From NCBI GenBank assembly GCA_913055655.1, contig CAJXKA010000004.1, forward strand, positions 1-64,000: 64,000 nt of DNA, read 5' to 3'. The position numbers were made by a program, and so were the translations under genes. Under the pieces are notes generated by a model. The model did not search any database and was not told the origin of the DNA. It saw nothing but the letters and a program-made list of their open reading frames with translations. The stretch is from an uncultured Oceanospirillales bacterium. Its GTDB lineage: Bacteria > Pseudomonadota > Gammaproteobacteria > Xanthomonadales > SZUA-36. How positions within the stretch are numbered: position 1 is the stretch's first letter; the number at the start of each line of letters is the position of its first letter. Of this stretch, positions 7,930 through 16,949 are shown in pieces.

Positions 7930-10900
7930 GCCAGGTTCGATCCCTGACACCCACCGCGCTCGGCTGGATTCGCGAAGACCTGGACCGGTTGCTGAACACG
8001 ACCCGGTTGCAGGCGGAGACCATTGCCGGCAATCCGCGCTCGGGTCCCGTTGTTTACGAGGGTGCCGTGGACAGCGTCGAACAGCTGGCGGAAATCTTCC
8101 AGACCCTGGGGATTGACGGTGCCCGGCAGGTGACCCGCGCCATGCGCAACCTGCTGCAGTCGGCCATCGAGAACGAGGGTCGCTCGCGCGAGGGGGCCGG
8201 CGAAAACCTGCTCGATGCGATGGTCGTGCTCCCCGCCTACCTTGACCGCCTGCAGGCCGGACACGCCGACCTGCCGGTGCTCGTACTGCCGTTGATCAAC
8301 CGCTTGCGCGAAGCGCACGGCGAAGAACCGCTGTCGGAAGGCACGGTGTTCACGCCTCTCCTGGATGTCGAGCTTCCCGAGCTGGAGTACGTCGAGAAAC
8401 CGGGTTACGACGAGCCCTTTGAATACCTGACCGGCCGGCTGCACCGCCAGATCGAGAGCACGCTGGCCGAATGGCAGCAGGATCCGGAGCAGACCGAGGC
8501 CCTCGCCAGCATCCATGGCATTCTCGAGACGCTGCGCCACCGGATGGAACGTTATGACCTCAAGCGCCTCTGGTGGGTCGCGACCGAGGTCATTGGCGGC
8601 CTGGCCGAAGGCCATGTCGAAAACGACTCGCAGCTGCGCGGATTACTGTCACGCCTCAGCCTGCTGGTCGGCAATATGTCCGACGGCGGCGAAGATGCGA
8701 TTGACGTCGATACGTCGAACTCGGTCACGCAGGCCCTGCTCTTCCACGTCGGCCGGGCGAAACCCGGCTGCGATGGTGTCGACCTGGTGCGTGAACGTTT
8801 CCGGCTGGACGACCTGAGCCCTGACGAAGCGGCGCTGCTCCAGGCCCAGGGAACGATCTCCGGCCGCGACCGTGAAATGTATCGCTCGCTGGCCGCCGCG
8901 GTTGAAGATGAACTGGTCATGGTCAAGGATTCTCTCGACCTGGAACTGCGAACCGGCCAGGTCGACCCGGACCGGCGCCGGCAAAGCGTTGAAGCCCTGA
9001 AACGGCTTGGCGACACGCTCGCCATGCTCGGCCAGTCCGACGCCGGGGAGGCACTGGCCGAACTGGTTCCGGCATTCGAATCATCCGCCAACGCCGGTCG
9101 CGAGACTCGTGACGCCACGCTCGTCGGCCTCGCGGAACAGCTGCTGCTGATCGAATCTTCTCTCCAGGAGCAGGTGGAGACACTCGGTGCACCGCTGAAT
9201 GGCGAGGCCCAGGAAGGGTTTATCCCGCTGTCGGCGCACGAACGCCGTCGCATCCGTTGCCAGCTGCTGGATCAATGCGTGGCCAGTACGCACCAGTCGC
9301 AGGACGCCATCCGCAAGATGCTTTCCGGCGATCGCTCCGCCAATGCCATCGAACCGATTGAACAGGTGGCCGGTGCGCTGGAACTGGCGCAGGACGCCGA
9401 GGCCGCAGAGCGCGCCCGCAGCCTGCAGGACACCATCCGCGCGATGTTCCACGATATTCACGCGGTCGACGAAAACAACAATGTGCGACTCGAGGCGCTC
9501 GCCGACGCGATGGCCGCACTTGAGCTCTACCTGGCCGCCAACCGTGACCTGCAACAGGACGCCGGACAGTTCCTGGCCGTCATGGACGACCGGCTGCAAT
9601 CACTGTCGTCACCGGCCGCTCGAAGCGAACCGGAACCCGACGTCGAGGACGAGCCGCAAGAAGCCATTGCACCGGAAGCCGCTGATTTCGAGATGCCGGC
9701 GCCGGAACCGGAGCCGGCATCGTTCTCAGCACCTGGGCCGGTTGTGGCGCAGGTGCCTGAGCCTGAATTTGTACCTGAACCTAAACCCGAACCCGAACCC
9801 GAGCCCGAGCCGGAACCAGAGCTGGAGCTGGAGCCGGAAACCTCACCCGTGCCAGAACCCGGGCCTGCCCCGGCTGTCGCGGCCGAGCAGGAACAGGGGT
9901 CCGGCGGGGACGAGCTTCCACCAGCCATTGACCCGGAACTCCGGGACATTTTCCTGGAAGAATACGAAACCGTTCTCGAAACGCTGCAGCAGAACATTCC
10001 CGACTGGATGGCGGAGCTCGAAAATGCCGCCCCGCTGACGGAAATCCGTCGCGCCTTCCATACGCTGAAGGGCAGCGGCCGCATGGTCGGCGCGGAGGAA
10101 GTGGGTGATTTTTCCTGGCAGGTCGAGGACATGCTGAACGGCCTGCTGGAGGGCCGCGTCGACAACTTTGCCGATATTTCGATGATGGTGCGCCTGGCCC
10201 AGGCGTCCCTGCCCGCACTGCGCCAGCGCATGCTCCAGCAGGCCACCGGCCTGAAGCGCGACGTCATCCAGCTCATTGGCGAGAGCGCCCAGGGCCTTGG
10301 CCACGGCGGCGAAGTCGACTGGGGTGCGCTTGGCCGCCGACTGCCGGCCTACCTGGCCACATTGCTGCCCGGCGGATTCGAACCGGAGGACGAGCCTGCA
10401 CCGGCCGCCCGGCAGGGAGAAGACGCCAACGCGCTTCGGGACCGTCTCGCGGCCCGCATGGGACCCATCCAGTCCTACCTGGAGGCCGTCTCACGCGACC
10501 GCGCGGCGAGGGCCGACGAAGACCAGCGCAGCGCGGCGAAGGATATCGCCAGGATACTGGCCGACCACCCGGACGGCCGCGACGCCGACATCGCCCGTGC
10601 GCTGTCAACCCTCATGGACGCGCAGGCAGGGTCCGGCGCGACCTTTGCACCCGACTCCCTGTTCACCGTCGTCAGCGCCGTCGGCCAGCTGCAAAACCGG
10701 CTGGAGCGGCTCGAAGGTTACGGCGAAGCGATCGACGGTGAAGCCCAGGACGACCTGGTCCACCAGCTGAAACAGCTGGGTGAACACTTCGCCCACGGTG
10801 AGCCGGCGGAGGACACCGGCGAGTTCGACCCTGGACGGTCCGTTTTCGCCGGTGGTATTGCACCCGACAGTCCGGCGCCCGAGTCAAAACCCGAACCGGA

Positions 10901-13412
10901 AGCGCAGGCACCGGTCGAACAGCTCGACCCCGAGATTGTCGGCATTTTCCTGGAGGAGGCCGGCGAGGTCCTGGAGCGTGGTGACACCGCGCTGGACCAG
11001 TGGCGCAACGACGTCCAGGAACTCCGCTGGGTGCGCAACCTGCAACGCGAAATTCACACCTTCAAGGGTGGCGCCCGCATGGCGGGTCTCACCAGCCTGG
11101 GGGACTACACCCACGAGATGGAGACCCTGCTGGAGCGAATCGCCGACCGCGCCATGCGCCCGTCCCTGTCCGCGGTGCAGTTGCTCGAAGACGCCTGCGA
11201 CCACCTGCATGGCTGGGTCGAGGACGTCAAAGCCGGCACCGCGCCTGATGCCACCGATGCGCTTGCCCTGCTGAACCAGCAGATCAACGCGCTGGATGAT
11301 GTTACCGAGCCGGCGCGGGAAGCGCCGCGCCCGGCCGCAGAAACGCTGCCCGACGAGCCTTTCGCCGGTCTCGACGCCGCCCTGGAAGACCTGGAATCCG
11401 CACTGGACGAACGGCTGGAAGAATCGTCCACGCAATCGGCGTCCGTTGAGATACCCGGGCCCGCGGTCGCGCCTGCCGCGTCGGCGGGCACGGATGCACC
11501 TGCACCCACGGCCGCTGTCCGCGAGTTGCCGGAAGTACCGGAAGAACAGCAGCGCAACGTCGAGGCCGATGTCGACAACGACCGCGGCCAGGCCCAGATC
11601 CGCGTGTCCGCCGATTTGCTCGACAAGCTGGTCAACGCCGCCAGCGAAGTCAGCATCTACCGTTCCCGCATCGAGCAGCAGGTCTCCAACCTGCGCGGCA
11701 ACCTGGGCGAGTTCGACAAGACCCTCGATCGCCTGCGCGAGCAGTTCCGCAAGATGGAAATCGAGACCGAGGTCCAGATCCGCTCGAACTACCCCGATGC
11801 GGGCAGCGCCGGCGACAGCGATTTCGATCCGCTCGAACTGGACCAGTTCTCGACCCTCCAGCAGCTGTCGCGCAGCCTGTCGGAGTCGGTTTCCGACCTG
11901 CTGAACCTGCAGGAGATGCTGGAAGACAGCGCGCGCAACTCCGAGCAGTTGCTGCAGCGCCAGTCACGCGTGTCGACGGAGCTCCAGGAAGGCCTGATGA
12001 AGACGCGCATGGTGCCCTTCGGCTCCATCGCCACGCGCCTGCGCCGCCTGGTGCGCGCCGCCGCCAAGGAAACCGGCAAGAAAGCCAACCTGCAGATGCG
12101 CGTGGTCGGCACCAGCGACGAGCTTGACCGCAACGTCCTGGAACACATCACTGCGCCGCTTGAGCACATGATGCGCAACGCGATCGTACATGGCATCGAG
12201 TCGCCCGCCGATCGCAAATCCGCCGGCAAGAAAGCCGACGGCGAAATCACCATCACGGTGGAGTCCGAGGCGACCGAGTTCGTCATCCGCATCGCCGATG
12301 ACGGCGCCGGCATCGACCTGGACGCCATCCGCGCCCGCGCGATCGACCGCGGGCTGCTGGACGCGAACGCGGAACCCGGACGCGAGCAGCTGTACGAATT
12401 CATGATGGACAGCGGCTTCTCGACTTCCAGCGAGGTCACCAAGCTGGCCGGCCGCGGCGTCGGCATGGACGTCGTGTCCAGCGACATCAAGCAGATTGGT
12501 GGTTCACTGGAGATCGATTCCGAGCGCGGTGCGGGCACCCAGTTCACGATTCGCATTCCGTTCACGCTCGCCATCATGCAGGCCATCGGCCTGGTGGCCG
12601 GCGACAACGATTACCTCTTGCCGCTGTCCAGTGTCGCGGGCGTCTCCCGCATCCTGCCGGAGGAGTACCAGGCACTGATCGAGCAGGACGAGCCGACTTA
12701 CCGCTTCGCCGGCCAGGAGTACCCGGTGCTGGACATCGAGCCGCTGCTGGGCGAGCCGTCCCACCTGGCGGCCGGGCGCGACAACGTCACGCTGCTGATC
12801 CTGAACGCCGGCGAGCAGAAAGCCGCCCTGCGCGTGCCGCAGCTGCAGCCGCACCGCGAAGTGGTCATCAAGCCGGTGGGGCCGCAGATCAGCTGCATCC
12901 CCGGCATCCTGGGCGGCGCCATTGCCGGCGACGGCCGCGTCATCGTCATTCTCGACCCGGGTCCGCTGATCCGCCATGCGCTACTGCACGGTGTCAGCCC
13001 GGCACCGGCCATGGAAGCCGTCAATGGCGATGCCGCACGCAAGCTGGTCATGGTGGTCGACGATTCCATCACCATGCGAAAAGTCACCTCGCGGGTCCTG
13101 GAAGGCAATGACTACGAGGTGCTGACGGCGCGTGACGGCATTGATGCGCTGGAGCAGCTGGAAGAGCGCACCCCGGACATCATGCTCTGTGACATCGAGA
13201 TGCCGCGCATGGACGGCTACGAACTGACCGAGCGCGTCCGCGCCGACGCGCGGCTGCGCAAAACGCCTATCGTGATGATCACGTCACGCGCCGGGCGCAA
13301 ACACCGCGAGAAGGCCGAGCGCCTGGGCGCGAACGCGTACCTGACCAAGCCTTACAGCGAATCGGAACTGCTCAACGAAGTGCAGCGCCTGCTGGACGGC
13401 GAAGGAGCCTGA
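7926..13412 (+). CDS. chpA: Hybrid chemotaxis histidine kinase ChpA (PilL)
   Basis: The giant CheA-type kinase of the Pil-Chp system, 1828 residues. Two canonical Hpt motifs are visible: HTLKG with His 712 and HTFKG with His 1044. The long N-terminal half looks Hpt-like in helices but I saw no H-x-x-K-G there. Low-complexity EP-rich linkers lie at about 560-670 and near 1000. A P3/P4 kinase core follows with N-box MMRNAIVHGIE (about 1415), DDGAGID and GRGVGMDVV, then a CheW-like domain. The C-terminal receiver has VMVVDDSITMRK, Asp 1756 in CDIEMPRMDGY, and YLTKPY. Pseudomonas ChpA has more phosphotransfer modules, so this version appears reduced. The start overlaps pilJ. Confidence 0.95.
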   Translation: MSQVRSLTPTALGWIREDLDRLLNTTRLQAETIAGNPRSGPVVYEGAVDSVEQLAEIFQTLGIDGARQVTRAMRNLLQSAIENEGRSREGAGENLLDAMVVLPAYLDRLQAGHADLPVLVLPLINRLREAHGEEPLSEGTVFTPLLDVELPELEYVEKPGYDEPFEYLTGRLHRQIESTLAEWQQDPEQTEALASIHGILETLRHRMERYDLKRLWWVATEVIGGLAEGHVENDSQLRGLLSRLSLLVGNMSDGGEDAIDVDTSNSVTQALLFHVGRAKPGCDGVDLVRERFRLDDLSPDEAALLQAQGTISGRDREMYRSLAAAVEDELVMVKDSLDLELRTGQVDPDRRRQSVEALKRLGDTLAMLGQSDAGEALAELVPAFESSANAGRETRDATLVGLAEQLLLIESSLQEQVETLGAPLNGEAQEGFIPLSAHERRRIRCQLLDQCVASTHQSQDAIRKMLSGDRSANAIEPIEQVAGALELAQDAEAAERARSLQDTIRAMFHDIHAVDENNNVRLEALADAMAALELYLAANRDLQQDAGQFLAVMDDRLQSLSSPAARSEPEPDVEDEPQEAIAPEAADFEMPAPEPEPASFSAPGPVVAQVPEPEFVPEPKPEPEPEPEPEPELELEPETSPVPEPGPAPAVAAEQEQGSGGDELPPAIDPELRDIFLEEYETVLETLQQNIPDWMAELENAAPLTEIRRAFHTLKGSGRMVGAEEVGDFSWQVEDMLNGLLEGRVDNFADISMMVRLAQASLPALRQRMLQQATGLKRDVIQLIGESAQGLGHGGEVDWGALGRRLPAYLATLLPGGFEPEDEPAPAARQGEDANALRDRLAARMGPIQSYLEAVSRDRAARADEDQRSAAKDIARILADHPDGRDADIARALSTLMDAQAGSGATFAPDSLFTVVSAVGQLQNRLERLEGYGEAIDGEAQDDLVHQLKQLGEHFAHGEPAEDTGEFDPGRSVFAGGIAPDSPAPESKPEPEAQAPVEQLDPEIVGIFLEEAGEVLERGDTALDQWRNDVQELRWVRNLQREIHTFKGGARMAGLTSLGDYTHEMETLLERIADRAMRPSLSAVQLLEDACDHLHGWVEDVKAGTAPDATDALALLNQQINALDDVTEPAREAPRPAAETLPDEPFAGLDAALEDLESALDERLEESSTQSASVEIPGPAVAPAASAGTDAPAPTAAVRELPEVPEEQQRNVEADVDNDRGQAQIRVSADLLDKLVNAASEVSIYRSRIEQQVSNLRGNLGEFDKTLDRLREQFRKMEIETEVQIRSNYPDAGSAGDSDFDPLELDQFSTLQQLSRSLSESVSDLLNLQEMLEDSARNSEQLLQRQSRVSTELQEGLMKTRMVPFGSIATRLRRLVRAAAKETGKKANLQMRVVGTSDELDRNVLEHITAPLEHMMRNAIVHGIESPADRKSAGKKADGEITITVESEATEFVIRIADDGAGIDLDAIRARAIDRGLLDANAEPGREQLYEFMMDSGFSTSSEVTKLAGRGVGMDVVSSDIKQIGGSLEIDSERGAGTQFTIRIPFTLAIMQAIGLVAGDNDYLLPLSSVAGVSRILPEEYQALIEQDEPTYRFAGQEYPVLDIEPLLGEPSHLAAGRDNVTLLILNAGEQKAALRVPQLQPHREVVIKPVGPQISCIPGILGGAIAGDGRVIVILDPGPLIRHALLHGVSPAPAMEAVNGDAARKLVMVVDDSITMRKVTSRVLEGNDYEVLTARDGIDALEQLEERTPDIMLCDIEMPRMDGYELTERVRADARLRKTPIVMITSRAGRKHREKAERLGANAYLTKPYSESELLNEVQRLLDGEGA

Positions 13413-13413
13413 T

Positions 13414-13881
13414 ATGGCGGAGATTCACGAAATACGCGCCCTGCTCGCCCCCGTGGACGGCGGCGGCGTCCTGGTGCCGGGCAGCCTGGTGACAGAGGTC
13501 ATCGACTTCAACGAACCCGAGCCTTTCGATGACGGGCCCGACTGGCTGCTGGGCGAGCTGCGATGGAACGGCTGGCAGGTGCCCGTGGTCGACTTCGCCC
13601 TGTTGACCGGCAGCGGTGATTCCACCGACCACCTGGAACGCGCCCGCGTGGTCGTCGTTCGCACCCATACGGAAAGCGCCAGCATCAACCTGCTCGGTTT
13701 CCTGATCAACGGCCTGCCCAAGATGCGTAATGTCACCGCCGGCAACCTGATCGAGGACGACAGCGATCGGGAGAAACAACCCGGCGTGTTCAGTTACGTG
13801 ACGCTGGATGACAGCGTGGCGGCCATACCCGACCTGGACGAACTGGCGGCCAGCATCGAGGCCGCGGTCTATACCCGCTGA
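13414..13881 (+). CDS. chpC: CheW-like protein ChpC
   Basis: A 155-residue CheW-domain protein immediately after chpA (1-bp gap), in the position of chpC of Pseudomonas. Visible features are an N-terminal LVPGSLVTEVIDF strand, LLGELRWNGWQVPVVDF corresponding to the CheW groove, and INLLGFLINGLPKM. It probably acts as a second, accessory adaptor linking additional inputs to ChpA. It ends 14 bp from the convergent rsmE gene. Confidence 0.85.
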   Translation: MAEIHEIRALLAPVDGGGVLVPGSLVTEVIDFNEPEPFDDGPDWLLGELRWNGWQVPVVDFALLTGSGDSTDHLERARVVVVRTHTESASINLLGFLINGLPKMRNVTAGNLIEDDSDREKQPGVFSYVTLDDSVAAIPDLDELAASIEAAVYTR

Positions 13882-13895
13882 CGGCCGCCTTACAC

Positions 13896-14630
13896 TCAGC
13901 CCCGAAAGTCGCCGTGTAACGCCTGCAGTACCGCCAGCGCCGCGGGTCCGGCCGTTTCCGTTCTCAATACACGGGGTCCCATGGCCATTCGCGTGACTCC
14001 AGCACGGTCCATGCACTGGAACTCCAGGTCTGAAAACCCGCCTTCGGGCCCCACGACCAGTTCATACCCATCTGCAGACATTTCAATCCCCGCCAGCGCA
14101 CGCGACGCCCCCGGCGCCAGGCAGAGCCGCTGTCCACGCGCCGGTGAAGCCAGCCAGTCGTCGAGGCCCACTGCCTCCAGCAGGGTCGGCACGACCGCCC
14201 GGCCGCACTGCTCACAGGCCGAGATCATGACGCGGCGCCAGTGTTCCATGCGTTTGTCCAGCCGATCCCCGTCCAGCCGGACACCGGTGCGTTCACTGAA
14301 AAGCGGCCGCACGGCGGTTACACCCAGCTCCGTCGCCTTCTGCAGGCTGAGGTCCATGCGGTCGCCCTTGCCCACGGCCTGCACCAGGGTCACGGCCAGC
14401 GGCGACTCGGCCAACGCCGGCAGGCGCGCGCTCACGACCAGTTCCACGCGATCGCGACGATTGCTCAGCAACTCGGCCGCGTAGTCAGAACCGTCACCGT
14501 TGAACAGCACGACCGGATCGCCGGCGCGCAGTTTCAGCACCCGGAAAACGTAGTGACCGGTTTTCTCGTCCAGCGTGACTTCCCGGTCGGGGGCCAGGCG
14601 TTCGGGCGTGTACAGGCGGGAAATTCTCAT
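13896..14630 (-). CDS. rsmE: 16S rRNA (uracil-1498-N3)-methyltransferase
   Basis: RsmE methylates U1498 of 16S rRNA using SAM; it is a SPOUT-fold enzyme. The 244-residue protein begins MRISRLYTPERL and shows the N-terminal PUA-like part (GHYVFRVLKLRAGDPVVLFNG), LVQAVGKGDRMDLSLQKATE, the region FSERTGVRL, and the SPOUT knot ELVVGPEGGFSDLE with MGPRVLRTETA. The frame is open far upstream, but the ATG at 14630 matches the family N-terminus. Confidence 0.97.
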   Translation of the reverse strand: MRISRLYTPERLAPDREVTLDEKTGHYVFRVLKLRAGDPVVLFNGDGSDYAAELLSNRRDRVELVVSARLPALAESPLAVTLVQAVGKGDRMDLSLQKATELGVTAVRPLFSERTGVRLDGDRLDKRMEHWRRVMISACEQCGRAVVPTLLEAVGLDDWLASPARGQRLCLAPGASRALAGIEMSADGYELVVGPEGGFSDLEFQCMDRAGVTRMAMGPRVLRTETAGPAALAVLQALHGDFRG

Positions 14631-14669
14631 GATGGTCCAGTTCGTCAGCGCGGGTGTTCGTGTCTCCTC

Positions 14670-14678
14670 TGGTATGAT
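14670..14678 (+). promoter_or_regulatory. Candidate extended -10 promoter for the hisN-nudE-cysQ genes
   Basis: The sequence TGGTATGAT is an extended -10 (TGN plus TATGAT) with no recognisable -35, 67 bp before the hisN-like ATG and in the spacer shared with divergent rsmE. Confidence 0.4.
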
Positions 14679-14744
14679 GGTGTCCGCTTGCCGCCCGTGC
14701 AAGCCATCGCCCCAGAAGCCTGAAGACGATTGGAAAACCAAGGC

Positions 14745-15551
14745 ATGAACCCTTACGTCGACACCGCCATCCGTGCCGCGCGCGCGGCCCGCGAACGCAT
14801 TCTCGCCCGCTACCACGGCGAGTTTGAAATTGAGATCAAGGACGACCAGACGCCGGTCACCGTGGCCGACCGCGAGGCCGAGCAGGCCATCCGCGAAGTC
14901 CTGGCCGCCGCCTGGCCCGATCACGGCATTTACGGCGAAGAATACGGCGCCGACCAGCCTGACGCCGAATACCTGTGGCTGGTCGACCCCATCGACGGCA
15001 CCAAGGGCTTCGTCCGCGGCACCGGCATGTTCTCGACACAGATCGCGCTGATGCACGAGGGCCGTATCATCGCCGCCGTGTCATCGGCACCCACCGCCGA
15101 TGAACTGGCCTGGGCGGCGGAGGGCGAAGGCGCCTGGCTGAACGACAAGCGCCTGTCCGTCAGCGACATCGCCGAACTCGGTGATGCACACGTCTCGGGC
15201 GGCAACCTGGTCACGCTGGCCGGCTCACCGCGCTGGGAAGTGCTGCGCGGCATTGTCATCGGCTGCAACCGTTTCCGCGCCTACGGCGACTACTACCACT
15301 ACCACCGCCTGGCCGCGGGCCAGCTGGATGCGGTGATCGAGTCCGACGTGAATGTCCTCGACATCGCCGCGCTCAGCCTGCTGGTCACCGAGGCCGGCGG
15401 CGTTTTCACCGACCTGGAAGGCGACCCGGTCCGCCTGGAAACCACGTCCGTGCTGGCCGCACCGCCCGCCCTGCACGCCACCCTGCTCAGCGCGTTTTCC
15501 GACCCGCTGCCGGGGGCGCAACCGGGTTTCTCAAGCCGCACCAACGGATGA
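14745..15551 (+). CDS. Inositol monophosphatase family protein, probable histidinol-phosphatase (HisN type)
   Basis: A Mg-dependent, Li-sensitive phosphatase fold. The 268-residue protein carries the metal site in YGEEYGAD and LVDPIDGTKGFVRGT, and the second motif in NVLDIAALSLLVTEAGG. The Phe-Val insertion after DGTKG and the tail of motif 2 resemble histidinol-phosphatases of the IMPase superfamily, but substrate cannot be read from sequence alone; a general inositol phosphatase is possible. I used the ATG at 14745 rather than a TTG at 14730. The stop overlaps nudE (ATGA). Confidence 0.8.
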   Translation: MNPYVDTAIRAARAARERILARYHGEFEIEIKDDQTPVTVADREAEQAIREVLAAAWPDHGIYGEEYGADQPDAEYLWLVDPIDGTKGFVRGTGMFSTQIALMHEGRIIAAVSSAPTADELAWAAEGEGAWLNDKRLSVSDIAELGDAHVSGGNLVTLAGSPRWEVLRGIVIGCNRFRAYGDYYHYHRLAAGQLDAVIESDVNVLDIAALSLLVTEAGGVFTDLEGDPVRLETTSVLAAPPALHATLLSAFSDPLPGAQPGFSSRTNG

Positions 15552-16105
15552 GCCGGCTGCCGAAAATCCACGCCCGCCGGGAGCTCGACCCGGGGCACGT
15601 GTTCCGCATCGAACAGCTTGACCTGGAATTCGCCAACGGCGTGAAGCGCACGTATGAACGGCTCGAGTCCAAGGGGCTGGGCGCCGTCATCGTCGTGCCG
15701 ATGCGCGACGACGACACGGTGCTGCTGGTGCGCGAGTACGCCTGCGGCCTGAACCACTACGAAACCGGCCTGGTGAAAGGGCGCCTGGAAGAAGGCGAGT
15801 CGATCCTGGAAGCCGCCCAGCGTGAACTGCGCGAGGAAGCCGGCGTGGCCGCCCGCGACCTTGTGGAACTGACCGAACTGAGCCTGGCACCGGGCTACAT
15901 GACCCACGTCACCCACGTGGTGCTGGCCCGCGACCTGTATGACAGCCCGCTGGAAGGCGATGAGCCCGAACCGCTTGATGTTGAACCCTGGCCCATCGCC
16001 AACCTGCGCGAGCTGACCGCACGGCCCGACTGCACCGAGGGTCGCACCATCGCGGCGCTGTATATCGCCCGCGACTACCTGCTGAGCGAAAAAGAAAACT
16101 CATGA
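15548..16105 (+). CDS. nudE: ADP compounds hydrolase NudE
   Basis: A NUDIX hydrolase acting on ADP-ribose, Ap3A and NADH-type compounds in E. coli. The 185-residue protein has a full NUDIX box, GRLEEGESILEAAQ followed by RELREEAGV, and the NudE-like surroundings LLVREYACGLNHYE and LAPGYMTHVTHVVLA. It overlaps the hisN-like gene upstream and cysQ downstream by four bases each. The nudE-cysQ pairing is conserved in gammaproteobacteria. Confidence 0.93.
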   Translation: MSRLPKIHARRELDPGHVFRIEQLDLEFANGVKRTYERLESKGLGAVIVVPMRDDDTVLLVREYACGLNHYETGLVKGRLEEGESILEAAQRELREEAGVAARDLVELTELSLAPGYMTHVTHVVLARDLYDSPLEGDEPEPLDVEPWPIANLRELTARPDCTEGRTIAALYIARDYLLSEKENS

Positions 16106-16917
16106 ACTTTATTGATCCCGCCGCCCTGCTGGGCGACCTGGTCGCCGTGGCCCGCCGGGCCGGCGACGCCATCCTCGACATTTACGACAGCGACGACCTG
16201 GGCGTGGTCACCAAGGACGACGATTCGCCGCTGACCCGCGCCGACATGGCCAGCCACGTGGTCATCCGCGATGCGCTGAAGGCCCTGACGCCGCAGACCC
16301 CGCTGCTGTCCGAGGAATCCGCCGACATCGGCTTCGACACCCGCCAGACCTGGAACGAATACTGGCTGATCGACCCGCTGGACGGCACCAAGGAGTTCAT
16401 CAACCGCAACGGCGAGTTCACGGTGAACATCGCGCTGATCCGCGAAGGCCGCCCGGTGGCCGGCGTGGTACACGTGCCGGTACGAGGCCAGACCTACTAC
16501 GGCATCGTCGGTGAGGGGGCCTGGCGCCGTGACGGCGATGCCGATCCACAAGCCATCAACACCCGCCGCCCACCTGCCGAAACCCCGGTGGTGGTGGGTA
16601 GCCGTTCACACGCCAACCCGAAGCTGGAACAGGCCCTGGCGCCGCTGGGCGGGCATGAAATGACCAGCATGGGCAGTTCACTGAAGTTCTGCCTGGTGGC
16701 CGAGGGCTCGGCCGACCTGTACCCACGCCTGGGCCCGACCTCGGAATGGGACACCGGCGCCGCGCAGGCCGTGGTCGAAGCCGCCGGCGGTGTGGTCGTC
16801 GGCCTGGAGGGCGACCCCCTGCCCTACAACGCCAAGGATGAATACCTGAACCCCTGGTTCCTGGTACTGGGCGACCCGGACTACGGATGGAACGAAAAGC
16901 TCGACCTGTCGGTCTGA
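16102..16917 (+). CDS. cysQ: 3'(2'),5'-bisphosphate nucleotidase CysQ
   Basis: CysQ removes the 3'-phosphate from PAP/PAPS, by-products of sulfate assimilation. The 271-residue protein shows LLSEESADIGF, the metal motif YWLIDPLDGTKEFINRNGEF, GSSLKFCLVAEGSADLYPR, and the second motif EWDTGAAQAVVEAAGG, all diagnostic of CysQ. The start overlaps nudE (ATGA). Confidence 0.97.
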   Translation: MNFIDPAALLGDLVAVARRAGDAILDIYDSDDLGVVTKDDDSPLTRADMASHVVIRDALKALTPQTPLLSEESADIGFDTRQTWNEYWLIDPLDGTKEFINRNGEFTVNIALIREGRPVAGVVHVPVRGQTYYGIVGEGAWRRDGDADPQAINTRRPPAETPVVVGSRSHANPKLEQALAPLGGHEMTSMGSSLKFCLVAEGSADLYPRLGPTSEWDTGAAQAVVEAAGGVVVGLEGDPLPYNAKDEYLNPWFLVLGDPDYGWNEKLDLSV

Positions 16918-16949
16918 ATGGCGACGTTTAATCGCACAGACATCCCGAA

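Noticed and set aside
6903..8615. Long minus-strand open frame (570 codons) opposite pilJ/chpA
   Set aside because: It is antisense to strong PilJ and ChpA domains, is Ser-rich as expected from complementing GC-rich codons, and has no family motif.
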